From the NCBI GenBank assembly GCA_963575645.1, contig OY754475.1, positions 20,374,509 through 20,438,508 on the forward strand: a DNA stretch of 64,000 bases. The letters run 5' to 3'. The notes under the pieces are model-generated. The model saw only the letters and a program-made list of their open reading frames with translations, had not been told where the DNA came from and searched no databases. Source of the stretch: Xanthostigma xanthostigma (taxonomy: Eukaryota; Arthropoda; Insecta; Raphidioptera; Raphidiidae). Both the position numbers and the translations under genes were made by a program. Shown piece after piece: positions 23,223 through 34,400 of the stretch; the first letter of the stretch is position 1; each line of letters starts with the position of its first letter.

Positions 23223-23633
23223 TGCCCGGTTTACATTATTCCAGTCCAGCGATCCAGTCCAGTGCTGGACTGGATCGCTGGACTGGATTCGTTGTCTACA
23301 TTATTCCAGTCATTTAGAAGCCGTTTTCATTGTGAACACTACAGTGACAATGATTTCAAAAAGAGATCATGTTTCAATCACTCTTGCTACAAGAAGTTAT
23401 TAATGAGGTTGATAATGAACTAAGAAAAAAGGAACGGAATGGCACTGGATTGGCCGTCTACATTATTCCAGTTGCACTGGATTGATCGCACTGGATTCAA
23501 AAGTAGACCGCGAATCCAGTTACTGGACTGGAATGCTTACTGGATCCAGTGCATTCCAGTGAGGGTTTACATTATTCCAGTTGCAATCCAGCACTGGACT
23601 GGATCGCTGGACTGGAATAATGTAAACCGGGCA
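23223..23633. mobile_element. 411 bp element built of CCAGT/ACTGG palindromes (PIF/Harbinger-like?)
   Basis: TIRs of ~45 bp, starting TGCCCGGTTTACATTATTCC, are flanked by TTA on both sides, a 3-bp target duplication fitting the PIF/Harbinger group (inferred). Nested within are further inverted and direct copies of 'cattattccagt' and 'ccagtccagcgatccag'. A ~30-codon stretch around 23370-23445, beginning M-F-Q-S-L-L-L-Q-E-V, looks coding and may be a remnant of a parent element's gene; that is weak. Confidence 0.7.
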
Positions 23634-23661
23634 TTATTGACGTTTTGTACCCACGTATTCT

Positions 23662-23697
23662 GTGATTCTCAAATAAATAATCTATCTATCTATATAG
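23662..23697 (+). repeat. Short ATCT-type tail, possible LINE 3' end
   Basis: 'ctcaaataaataatctatct' followed by an ATCT run resembles the tail of the LINE fragment at 13721-14050, in the opposite orientation. Too short to assign. Confidence 0.35.
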
Positions 23698-23899
23698 ACC
23701 GTTTCTATTGACGTTTTAAATTACAAACATTTTGTGATGAAAACACATGTAGATAACTCAAAGTTTCGAAGCTTAACACCACCCATCATATATATTAATA
23801 CGCTAAGGTTTAAGATGTTTGCTTCCCTTTTTAGAAAAAACCACACAATTTCTCCACATAAATTATATATCATTTTACAGATAATTGCTTGCTCTACTG

Positions 23900-25260
23900 A
23901 CATCGACAACTAAAAAATGTATTATTGCTGTTGTTTTTGTAAATTAATTAAACTCTGAACAACGTTTGCCATTTGACGGCGTAACGTTAACACTTCGATC
24001 TGTCATCTGACCTTCATATTGTAAATACTGCATACTGCCATCTGACGGGCAACGCTGAACAACGCTTTTGCTACTTGCGCCTCTATATGACAATTTTAGT
24101 AAAATATTTCTTCGATCTGTCATCTGAGCTTCATATTGTAATACGTACAACAAAAAGAAGTTATTGGCAGTGTGCAAAATTAGAAACGAATTGAATACCT
24201 GCAATCATATTTAAAAAATAATTTTGTAAAGTGATAATTATTATACTTATTTAGTGCGAATAATTCGCACAGGTCACGCTAGTCATATTTTAATCAAATA
24301 CGTGGCCTCTAGACTGTTTTCGGTGAATTCTCTTAGGTTCAAACTCTTGCATCATTACAGTGTTTTTTTTTTTTGTACAACTTAGGTTCGTGTCAAAATC
24401 AACATTTACGCGAGTGAAGCTGCGACTTCGAACCAGCATTGTTGAAGCTCTGCGAAACAAGAAACTACCCAAAGGTAAGGAAGCTTCTACTTTTTTGATT
24501 TAGGCAGCAATAGTTTGTTTGTCCTCTTCGTTGGACGTTTGATCTCTATCACGAATCTGGACTTGTAATACGGTCGATTTTTCATTTTAAAAGAAGAATC
24601 GTAAATGTATCTAGTTTTTTGCTCCAGTTTCTTTGTTTCTGAACACAGATATAATCGTGATGTACTGGAATTATGTCGTTCTTATGCTGCGTTGCCGTTT
24701 TGTTTTTGACTTCCACGTTTCAAAATGAATTTAATTAAGTATAATTAAGCAGTGATTCATTTTTTTAAAGGCCACCAACTGCCAAGGCTGTCTAGGCACA
24801 GTACCAATTTGTCTTTTCAGTTTAGAATTTTTTATAGAAGGTAGTTTAAAGATTATATATGTATTTCTCGTAAATCCATTTCACCCGTGTTAATTCGTAC
24901 ACATTGTGATGAAACATGTATTGTGCACTGACCCTCACTAAACCGAAGAGAACGGTGTATGTTTCATGACGATGTGTTCGAATTAACACACTCAAATCGA
25001 TACCGCAACTTTCCTGTATGTATAAATTATGATAATCTGGTTTATGTTTAAAAACTTTGTCAGAAATTCAGCAAAGGCGTATCGAATTTTCGGTGTATTT
25101 TTGAGATAATGGAAAGGTAATAATGTACATTTTGCCGAATACACCCAAAAGAAAAATAAAATAATCGCTGAAATCTGGCGACGTCCATTGGAACGCATTT
25201 TCGTAAAAAAATCATTCAATTTGAAAATTTTATCGTTCATTTTCAATCGCTTCTTTTGAC
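23900..25260. other. Intergenic, one ~100 bp palindrome, no gene seen
   Basis: A hairpin with ~31 bp arms lies at 24887-24989 ('gtgttaattcgtacacattg' mirrored by 'gatgtgttcgaattaacac'). A ~30 bp segment 'cttcgatctgtcatctga' occurs twice, at about 23994 and 24112. No coding region recognised. Confidence 0.45.
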
Positions 25261-25293
25261 AAACAATTCGTTTGCGATTCGCAGAGCGTCGTC

Positions 25294-25299
25294 TCAGTC
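25294..25299 (+). promoter_or_regulatory. Putative initiator of the LUBEL gene
   Basis: TCAGTC fits the arthropod initiator. It is followed by an unusually CpG-rich stretch (about 25315-25340) and ~185 bases of 5' leader before the ATG at 25481. No TATA box is seen; a TATA-less initiator promoter is inferred. Confidence 0.4.
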
Positions 25300-25480
25300 A
25301 GTTGTTTTTGGACGTCGCGGCGCGCGTCGAGTGCTTAGCACAGACCAAAACTTTATAGTGCATTGTAACTTGGTGGTTTCTCGGTTTTTCAATTGCTTTG
25401 TTTGTTTTATGTATTGTGTTTGTGTATAAACAGTTCTTTATTTATTTTTTTGTTATGTTTTGTGATCAATTATTCTAAAA

Positions 25481-25486
25481 ATGAGT
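25481..25486 (+). CDS. LUBEL: LUBEL exon 1 (two codons)
   Basis: ATG AGT directly before GTAAGT, phase 0. It joins exon 2 as M-S-N-S-D-R-K-W. Chosen because exon 2 has an acceptor in phase 0 and no in-frame ATG near its start. Confidence 0.6.
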
Positions 25487-28400
25487 GTAAGTAATTTTTA
25501 TTCGAACTTGAATATCGTTTTTTCGATTTTAAGCGCTTCAAAAGAGATCTTACAGCTACGTTAACCAATTATGACTGTAAAACAATCGAAGTATTATTTA
25601 TTATTTTTTTTTATCTAACAGCTGATCAGAGCCGGACTAACGTATGGGCCTAGATGGGCCTGGGGCCTCGAGTTTCGAGGAGGGCTCGTACTTGCAGGCA
25701 ATCGCACTTGATTTGGGTGATAGCACTGTTATTTATTTATAAAAAACTAAACAACAAACTCCCATAAGCACATAATAAAATTAAACATATACGTTAATAC
25801 TATTTTTCTGTAAAAGTCATTAATTCAAAATACGCGCTTAAGAATGTCGAAAAATTTCCTTGCAAGGGGCCTCACACGCTCAAGGGCCGCAATAGTCATT
25901 AATCCGGCTCTGCAACTGATTGATTGCTAACGGTCCCGCCCGGTTTCACCCGGGTGAAAAAGAACGAATGGAGGCGACACGAGTATACGCACGTTCATCT
26001 TAGTTTACCGAGATGAATGTTGTGTTCAAATTTCATGATGATCGGAGTTACCGTTCAAAAGTTTTTGTCGACAAATTTTGAGTTACATTTTGCAACGTTT
26101 TTCATTGATGCTCCACTCCTATTGGTCGTAGCGTGATATTATATAGACTATAGCCTTCCTCGATAAATGAGCTATCCAACAAAAAAAAATTTCGAACAGA
26201 TTACATACCTCCTATATCCAAACTTACAAACTTTACCTCTTTATAATATTAGTATAGATTATAAAGATGATAAGTAGTTCGTATGTTTGTTTGCTTGTCA
26301 CGGGAAATCTCAGGAACTTGTTGAATTGATTTGAAAACTTCTATCACTGCTTAAAAATCCTACTTCTTCCCGGGTAACATCTATCATTACACGCTGAGAA
26401 GAAAGTGGGATGAACATTAGGCGTAAATCTGAAAAGTCAAGAATTCCGAATGTGATTTCTGAACATAATAAATAAATGAACGGTAAAATGACTGATCGAC
26501 TTCAATTGTTTAGCGTCTATAACCTACAATATCTCTGTCTTTCTCTATCTTAATCATTTCGTTAAAAATATAAAAAATCTACTCGGGCGAAACCTGGTCG
26601 AAAATCCAGTCTCTAAATGAAAAGAGATTGATTATTAAGACGCCACTTGTGGGCGACGTTCAGATGTTTTGGGTCGCTGACCAACTGACAATCAAAATAA
26701 GTATAGCCCGACGTAATTCAAGTAAACATTAATGTCATCCAACTGTCTTGATCAACATTTAGTTTGCATTTTATTTCAGGAAAGAAACGTGGCTTTCGAA
26801 ATTCTTTTTGTATAAAAGTGTGATCCAATTAGATATATATTTTTTTGAAAGATGACTTTGAAAGAGTCGCATACCTAAGTATGTCCATAGCCGCAAATTA
26901 TAAGATGGTATAGCAACAACGTCAACTTGTCCCAAAACTTATATTTCGATACAGTTTGTTAAGATCGCAGCACGCGAGGCTAGTAACTAGAGCTGTAAAA
27001 GTAACGAGAAATTGTGTACCCGTATGTATTCGTTACTTAAAGAACCAGTACCCGTTACTTTCGTATCGTTACGTTACTCGTTACTTTTCATACGACATAC
27101 AATAGTGTACTTAACAGCATCAAGCAATATACATGTAGCTTCATATCAAAGCGCGTCGCATACGTGATACGACATGAGTCATGACTTCGTACTTTATGAA
27201 TACTTATAAGTATAACACATTGTGTTCGTATAACCGTATCAAACGAGTCGAACTGACATGGATACGAAACATGCGAGTAACGAAATGAATTTGTAAGTAA
27301 CGATTCGTTACTTCGAGTCAGACGATGTACCCGTTACTCAGTAACGAATACATACGGTTTGTTACAGCTCTACTAGAAACACTGCTTGGAGTTCTGCTGT
27401 GAGCTCGCCTGCTAGCTCACAAGATAGATTTTAAAATTAGAACAGGGGCTGTTTTTCTTGCTAGGTCCTCAGCTTGCTCTGAGCAAGAACCAGTCAGGAT
27501 ACAGTATCTTGTCACGTGGGCGACTTGAACAAACTCCCATGCCATTCCGATGAGAGTCAGACAACAAACACGTTTTGCTCTGTGTTTATGTTTGAATTGT
27601 CAGTATTCACAAAACAAGCTTGAAAAGACGTCTCGTGTGAAGCGAGCACATAAAGGCAATAGAGAATACCAGCGCTAGAAAACTAGTGGTGAAATCTAGC
27701 GGTAAATACAGCGGCCTTAACTCAGTAATAACGGCGTTTTATTCAAATAGTGCATCCATTTATTTAAAAAAACGTCTTTTTTGAAAAATAAAAATGTTTA
27801 AACTACAATTGTTTTAATAACATACTTTATTCTGAATTATAATTGTATATACGCCGCTGCTTTTTTATCACGCACTTTCGTTTTGTAGTGCTATTTCCAG
27901 AGTGAGGGTTCAAAATCAACAGGGAAAGGGTTAAAAAATGGACACGTTTTTTTGCATGCATTGTTTTTGTAGACTTTTTTCAATATTCGACCAGTTTCGG
28001 AATTGAGGACGACCCAATATTGGAGACCACTGATTAACTGGACACCATATTATACGCGGTGTCTGTATGAGTTTTGGGACCAATGCGTTAAATTTAGAAT
28101 CAAACACAAGTGTTGCGATCATTAAGTATATCTACATAATTTTTGTATGCTCGTCTCTTTCTGGCCCGTGTCCTTACATCTGTTTGTCTTCGTCTGTCTT
28201 ATAATAAATACAAGACATCAGGACCACAGTATCAAGTGACTTAGGTATGAATTCATAGTACGATCTTTGAGAGCGTTTTTAGATGTTTCAGATTGGCTGG
28301 AATTTTTTAAATGTAAAATAAGTAATGCTAAATTTTTAAATGCTAACTTATTGTCATTTTTAATAGATGCAATTTTTGAAAGCACTAAAATCTAACACTA

Positions 28401-31400
28401 AATTTCAAAGTAAAACTGATTTACAAAAAAACCTCAATTACAACAAAACAGTAACCAAAATAACCAGATCTGGTTCTTCACATTAAAAGAAATACTATAC
28501 TACTTTTTATAGTGGTATAAGTTATTTGAATTTCCCGCTTTGTTTGAAACGTTGAGCCACGCCTGACGTACCAAAACAGTAGTTGTAAAGACATTGCTGC
28601 TTTGAGAAAAGGAGTTGCAACTAGCTATCTATTTCCTAAGAACTGTATTATTATTGTTTTGAACTGCTTGCGCTCAAAACAGTGACATAAGCCACTTTAC
28701 GTTGATACTGCCAAGTTATTTTCACATTAAAACAAAATACCGTCTACCGTACAGAAATACTTGTCACTGCAATAATTAGATTTTGATTATATCTACGCAT
28801 GTTCGAATTGCGACGAGTTTTGCTACCAACGTTAAAAGTGCCATTACGTTTAGTTTTTACGTAATTTTTTTTGCACTGCCCCTATAAAATAGCTACTTTT
28901 TGTACACGGGCATGTAAACCATTACGCACTAGTGCGATAAAGTAAAACAAAACCGGTCACGCTATATCAATTCCATAGTAAATTGTTTTTTGTCTGTCAG
29001 TTGTTTTTACCATTTCAACTCCAAGAGTACCAACTAATTGACGTCAAAATTCACTTTTCAAAATTTTACAATATTTGTTCGTTTTGAGGTCCCCAGAATC
29101 CAAATAAACATATTTTTGAAAAATGTCTGTTTGCCCGTGAACACGATACAGGTCAAACGGATGAGCGGATTGAAACCAAATTTTGGCGAGGAGGTTTGAA
29201 ATTAGCGCAAGCTTAAACCTTGTTTTTTTTTTTTATATATCAATAGTATACTTTTCATAACAGATTAATAATATTCTATTTATTTTTACAAGAGAGTTTC
29301 GTAGATCTGTCAAAAAGAAATTAGCTTGCTGGCAAGCATACTTCGGTTAATTTTTACATATATTATTATTCAAGTAAATAAAATTGTCGACCAATTTTTC
29401 TCAGACCATACGATATATTGACAAAAATGATAAAAATACAAATCAATATAACAAAAGATGACGTTTCGATCCGGATTTGGATCTTCTTCAGAAAAATCTA
29501 AAAATATAAAAATTAATTAGTATTAAATTATTAATTATTTATTTACACGAATGATGGAAGTTTGAAAGAATCAAACAAATTAATTAATTTGTTTGATTCT
29601 TTCAAACTTCCATCATTCGTGTAAATAAATAATTAATAATTTAATACTAATTAATTTTTATATTTTTAGATTTTTCTGAAGAAGATCCAAATCCGGATCG
29701 AAACGTCATCTTTTGTTATATTGATTTGTATTTTTATCATTTTTGTCAATATATCGTATGGTCTGAGAAAAATTGGTCGACAATTTTATTTACTTGAAGA
29801 GTTCTATTCAGACGTTAATTAAAGATTTATATATTATTATTATTATTATTATTATTATTTATTCAAATACCAACAGACCGAAGTCCAATAACAGGTAAAA
29901 TAAAATATTACAGACGACAGAAAAATAATACAAAAGAATAAAAATAAATAAAACAATAGATTAGAATCCTAAATGCATACATTAATTTTTGATTTAATTT
30001 GACGATAAGTATCACTAAAAAAGTCAATATTGTATTTTTTAGTGTATGTATAGATAACCATGCAAACGAATAGTAAATATCATAATATTTAATACTAGCC
30101 GTTACCCGAGTCACCGCACGCGTTAGCAAAAATTTTATTTTCTTTATTATTATGTCAAATGTCAATATTTTTAAAATTGAAATGGTTAGGATTTTTTTTA
30201 TAACCACCAACGATCGTTTGTTCAAAGGTTTAAGTACTGTCAAAAATAAAGTGTAATCCAGCTATTTTATGGGAGGTTCTTGCAATAAATACCAACGGTA
30301 TTGCAACGTTAAAACTCGCTGACTCTCGTCACATCACAACTCGCCATTACGAGGCTATAGAAATATAATCTGCTACGACATTAGTCAATGTAATCATAAT
30401 GTGCTTGTTTGTCGGCTGAGCACATGGAATGTTAGATGGTCTAAAGTGAAAGGTAATTATTATATAGCGGTATTTGAAAAAGTATCTAAGGAGGTCAAAA
30501 GCGCGCGAAATAGCGTAGGTGCTACGAATTTTACTTCCGGGTTGGAACGGGTTCAAGCTTTCTAAAACTATCATCGATTGCTTAACACAGGATGTTCTTC
30601 GTCAATACAGTAAATAAAGAAAAATCGACATGCCAAACCGACAGAAATTGTCTCGAACTTCAAAAGATCGTATTTTTCTCGTTTTAGACTTTTAACTCGA
30701 TATCATATTGTGTTATTCGTAGTGTTGCTTTTCAATTATTTCTTTGCGTCGCGCTCAATCATATCTTAACGACTTTGTAAATTGAATCGTTGCGATCATG
30801 AAGTCTGTAATCAGGAGACCCAGCTCGAGCGTAGCGGTGGACCGATATCTGTCGCATGAACCGATATGGCGTCAGCTACTGGGTAACGCACACACGCTCA
30901 TGGCTTACATGCGTGTAGTGTCTGTGAAGTTACGCAAAAAATAATAATTGGCAGTTACCAAGTTGGGCAGGAAATCCTTATTAATTTATAAAATTTGGAA
31001 CTTATTGTAACATGTTTTGAGGAAATAAAATAAATAATAATAATAATAATAATATTATATATAAACCCTTAAAAATCGTCCAATCGATTCATGATTGAGT
31101 ATCATGTCTATCTCTCAGCCATTTCCACTCGCGTCTCACCCGCACCGCTCCCGTCGCGACGTGTCGTCCTCGGATATATATATTATACCTATATAAACAA
31201 ATATACTATAATACTGAAACGAAAATGTTTAGTGGCTCTTTAAAAACTGGGATATTTTGTAAATTGTAACTTTTGGCTCCTCCGTCTCAAAAGTTTGCGG
31301 ACCCCTAGCCTACGTCCATCCTGAAGGTCCATTCTAAATAGTGGTGAAAATATTTTTCAAATAGGTGCAGTGGTTCCGGAGATTACCCTCTACATACACA

Positions 31401-34400
31401 CAAACTCAACAAAATTCGCACCCTCTCTCTTTGTAATATAGAAGTATAGATTTTTGGGTTTTGCTTAAATTTCGTCAAAAATGCCTGGGCTATCGGCGAA
31501 TGCAAATTGGGCGAAGAAATTGGACATAAGGACCGAAAATCGTTCAACGGCGCGGATTGTTATTATTTTTTTTATTAGGTATTTCACACCGAGTTGGCCG
31601 TAAGCCAAACTGTACTACATTTTTAAACTTAAATTTTGCAACTAGATGTCAATGCGCGGTCACTACACTGGGCGTGGTCAACGTTTTAAAGTCTGGGCGA
31701 TTATTATTGGAAAAATGCATAACCTGCTTTCAATATTTTGTCGTGCCTTCTCTTGTCTACAATGTTCTACATTGCGGACACAACACTCTTTTGTTTTTTT
31801 ATGAGTTACGCTCTTGAAATAAATTGAATTCAGTTTTAAAGCATAGTGTACTATAGGATTGTAATCATATCACATATTCTAATATTTACGCAGGAACAGT
31901 CTAATGTAATCTTCAAACTTATTTTTATACTCACGAAGTCTTTAATCAGGAGACTTAGCTTCCTATGCTTGCTGTGTTTCGAGACGGACCGTTTTCTGGC
32001 GCACGCAATATGGCGCTGTTATCGCTACCTGGGAAAACTTCGGTTCTTTCCGCCTATTTTCGCCACAGTAATACCAATGTTGTTTAACTTCACAGACACT
32101 ACACACATGAAAGACACGAACGTGTGTGCGTTACCCAGTAGCTGACGCCATATTGGTTCATGCGACAGATATCGGTCCACCGCTACGCTAGAGCTGGTTC
32201 TCCTGGTTACGACTTCGTGGTCCAAAAACAAATGAATGTTTTACGTATAAAAATATCGCTTTTTAAGCTAAATTTTGCTCAAAATGCGTATAGAAAAATG
32301 TTGTTTTTATGCGACAATTGTACAAGAAACTATGTACATGTTTCAATGTATCAATTATTTTTTAAGCACAATCGATTTGAATTTGAAATAATCTACAATA
32401 CTTTTCTTATGAACAAATATGTCACTATTTCAAGTCTCATTGTCAACGTAGAAAGTCTGACAACTCTTTCTGCAACGATATATTGTATATAAATCGAATG
32501 TATAGTTTATTTCGTTTGGAAATGTTAAAATTTGTTTCTTACGTGTTTGTTTTTTGTTTCAGAATTCGGATAGAAAATGGCGACCAATAGTAATAAAGAA
32601 TGCATCCACGCGTTTGCGCTCGGAACGAGAAATGCCGGATTGGGTGGTGAGCACCAATTTCAATTAATTTAGCTTTTAATTTTTCCCGTAGCTTCTTTCG
32701 CATAAACGCTCAACAACAAAGGTCATTAATTTAGCCAAAACATTCATGAGTCGAGGCGGGATTCGAACCCACGACGGTTGGATCCAAAGATCAGCACGCT
32801 TATCATTATATATATCTATATCCTGATTCTAGAACTACATTTCTTACGTTAGAAATTTGATGTATTTTTTATATTTGATTTTTTGTATTTGACAAATCCA
32901 TACAATATTTGTATTGTCTCGATCTGGAGAATTAATAAACTAAACTAAACTAATGAATTTTCGGGTTGTTGTTGATAAACAATAAATTGAAAATAAACCC
33001 AGACATTTTAAATGGTTCATGTTATTTGTCAGAGAACATTATTTTAGCGTTTTGGTTGAAGTTTTTAAGCTATCCAATTAAAAAACAAACAGTACCTATT
33101 AATTTTTTACATGTCGTCAAAACGACATCTTTCGGAAAATTTAGAGGGAAAACGCCCCAAAATCAAGAAAAGTCATAGAGGAAATAGGTGTCAGGCTAGG
33201 CCTAATGAACCCATATACAAAGTTTGGAGAGAGTATTTGTCAGTAAAATTTTTGTCGACGGGTACTCAGACTATTACGTCTGTATAATTCATTAAAAAAA
33301 CAATTACTCTCACAGTATGTGGATTTTGTAATCCGTTACTATATATACAGACACCGGACAATCATGCTATATTATATGTAAAATATACTATAAACAAACT
33401 CTTCAGCTTTATATATTATAGTATAGATTTTGCCTTACGTAGACCTTTGAGAAAAACGATCGCCAGCTCTCCATCTATAAGCGGCGTCTGTAGTCTCTAG
33501 TTTAATAAATCTTTTGTCAATGAATAAATCAAATCAATCGAAAACTACATTTAATCGAGTGAATGGTATAAAAATGGCGCCAATCTGATGTCAGTTAACA
33601 TCAAGGCTAATTGAGTGCGTTTTGTGTATTTATATATTAACTCCACTCAATTTAAGCTCTAAACGCAGGATTCTTCTGTGACTGCTTGACGTCATGCCAC
33701 CTACTCAATTTAAAAACATTTGTGAACAGCTGTTCCAGTAGAAGCGAACGGAAAAGTCATAGCCAAAAAAAGAATGTGTGGAATGTCTTGAAATTTGAAA
33801 TCTCGATTGAAAAAAGTACAGTGTAAACTCCATTTAACGTCACTCGATATAACGACAAACTCCTTGAAACGTCGAAATTACTTGACTCTAGTTGGTTTAC
33901 CTTGTTGCTCATACAATGATGCACTCGAAATAACGACACACCCACTCTAAACAATACGTCATCATTAAGCAATAAACAGTACTTGTTTGTTATTTTGTTG
34001 CTTTGTTGTCGGCATCATGCGTACCGAAGATTCTAAGAAATTCGTCCTTTTGTTTGTTGGGATTATCTTTCATATTATATTTAGCTCAGCTGCTTTGAGA
34101 TAGTATATATTGTTAGAACAATTTACCATCTTTTGACCAGCTTGAGGCCCTGAAGATGAAAATGAATTTTTCGAAACGTTGGCCACTAGCGTAACATTGG
34201 TAAAGTATATTTATGATCCTCAACCAAAACCTTCCTTCATCGATAGTATGAATGTTTGTTGGTCAGTTGTAAATTTTATATATTATGAGTAAATACATAT
34301 TATTATAGTAAAAAAATATTAATGGATTATTTCTTCTCTCCGTTTAACGACAACTCTCAATAACGCCACAAACTGCACAGTCCCTTGAGTGTCGTTTTAT

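Noticed and set aside
32750..32814. A tRNA gene
   Set aside because: Only the B-box half is tRNA-like; the 5' half and acceptor stem are missing.
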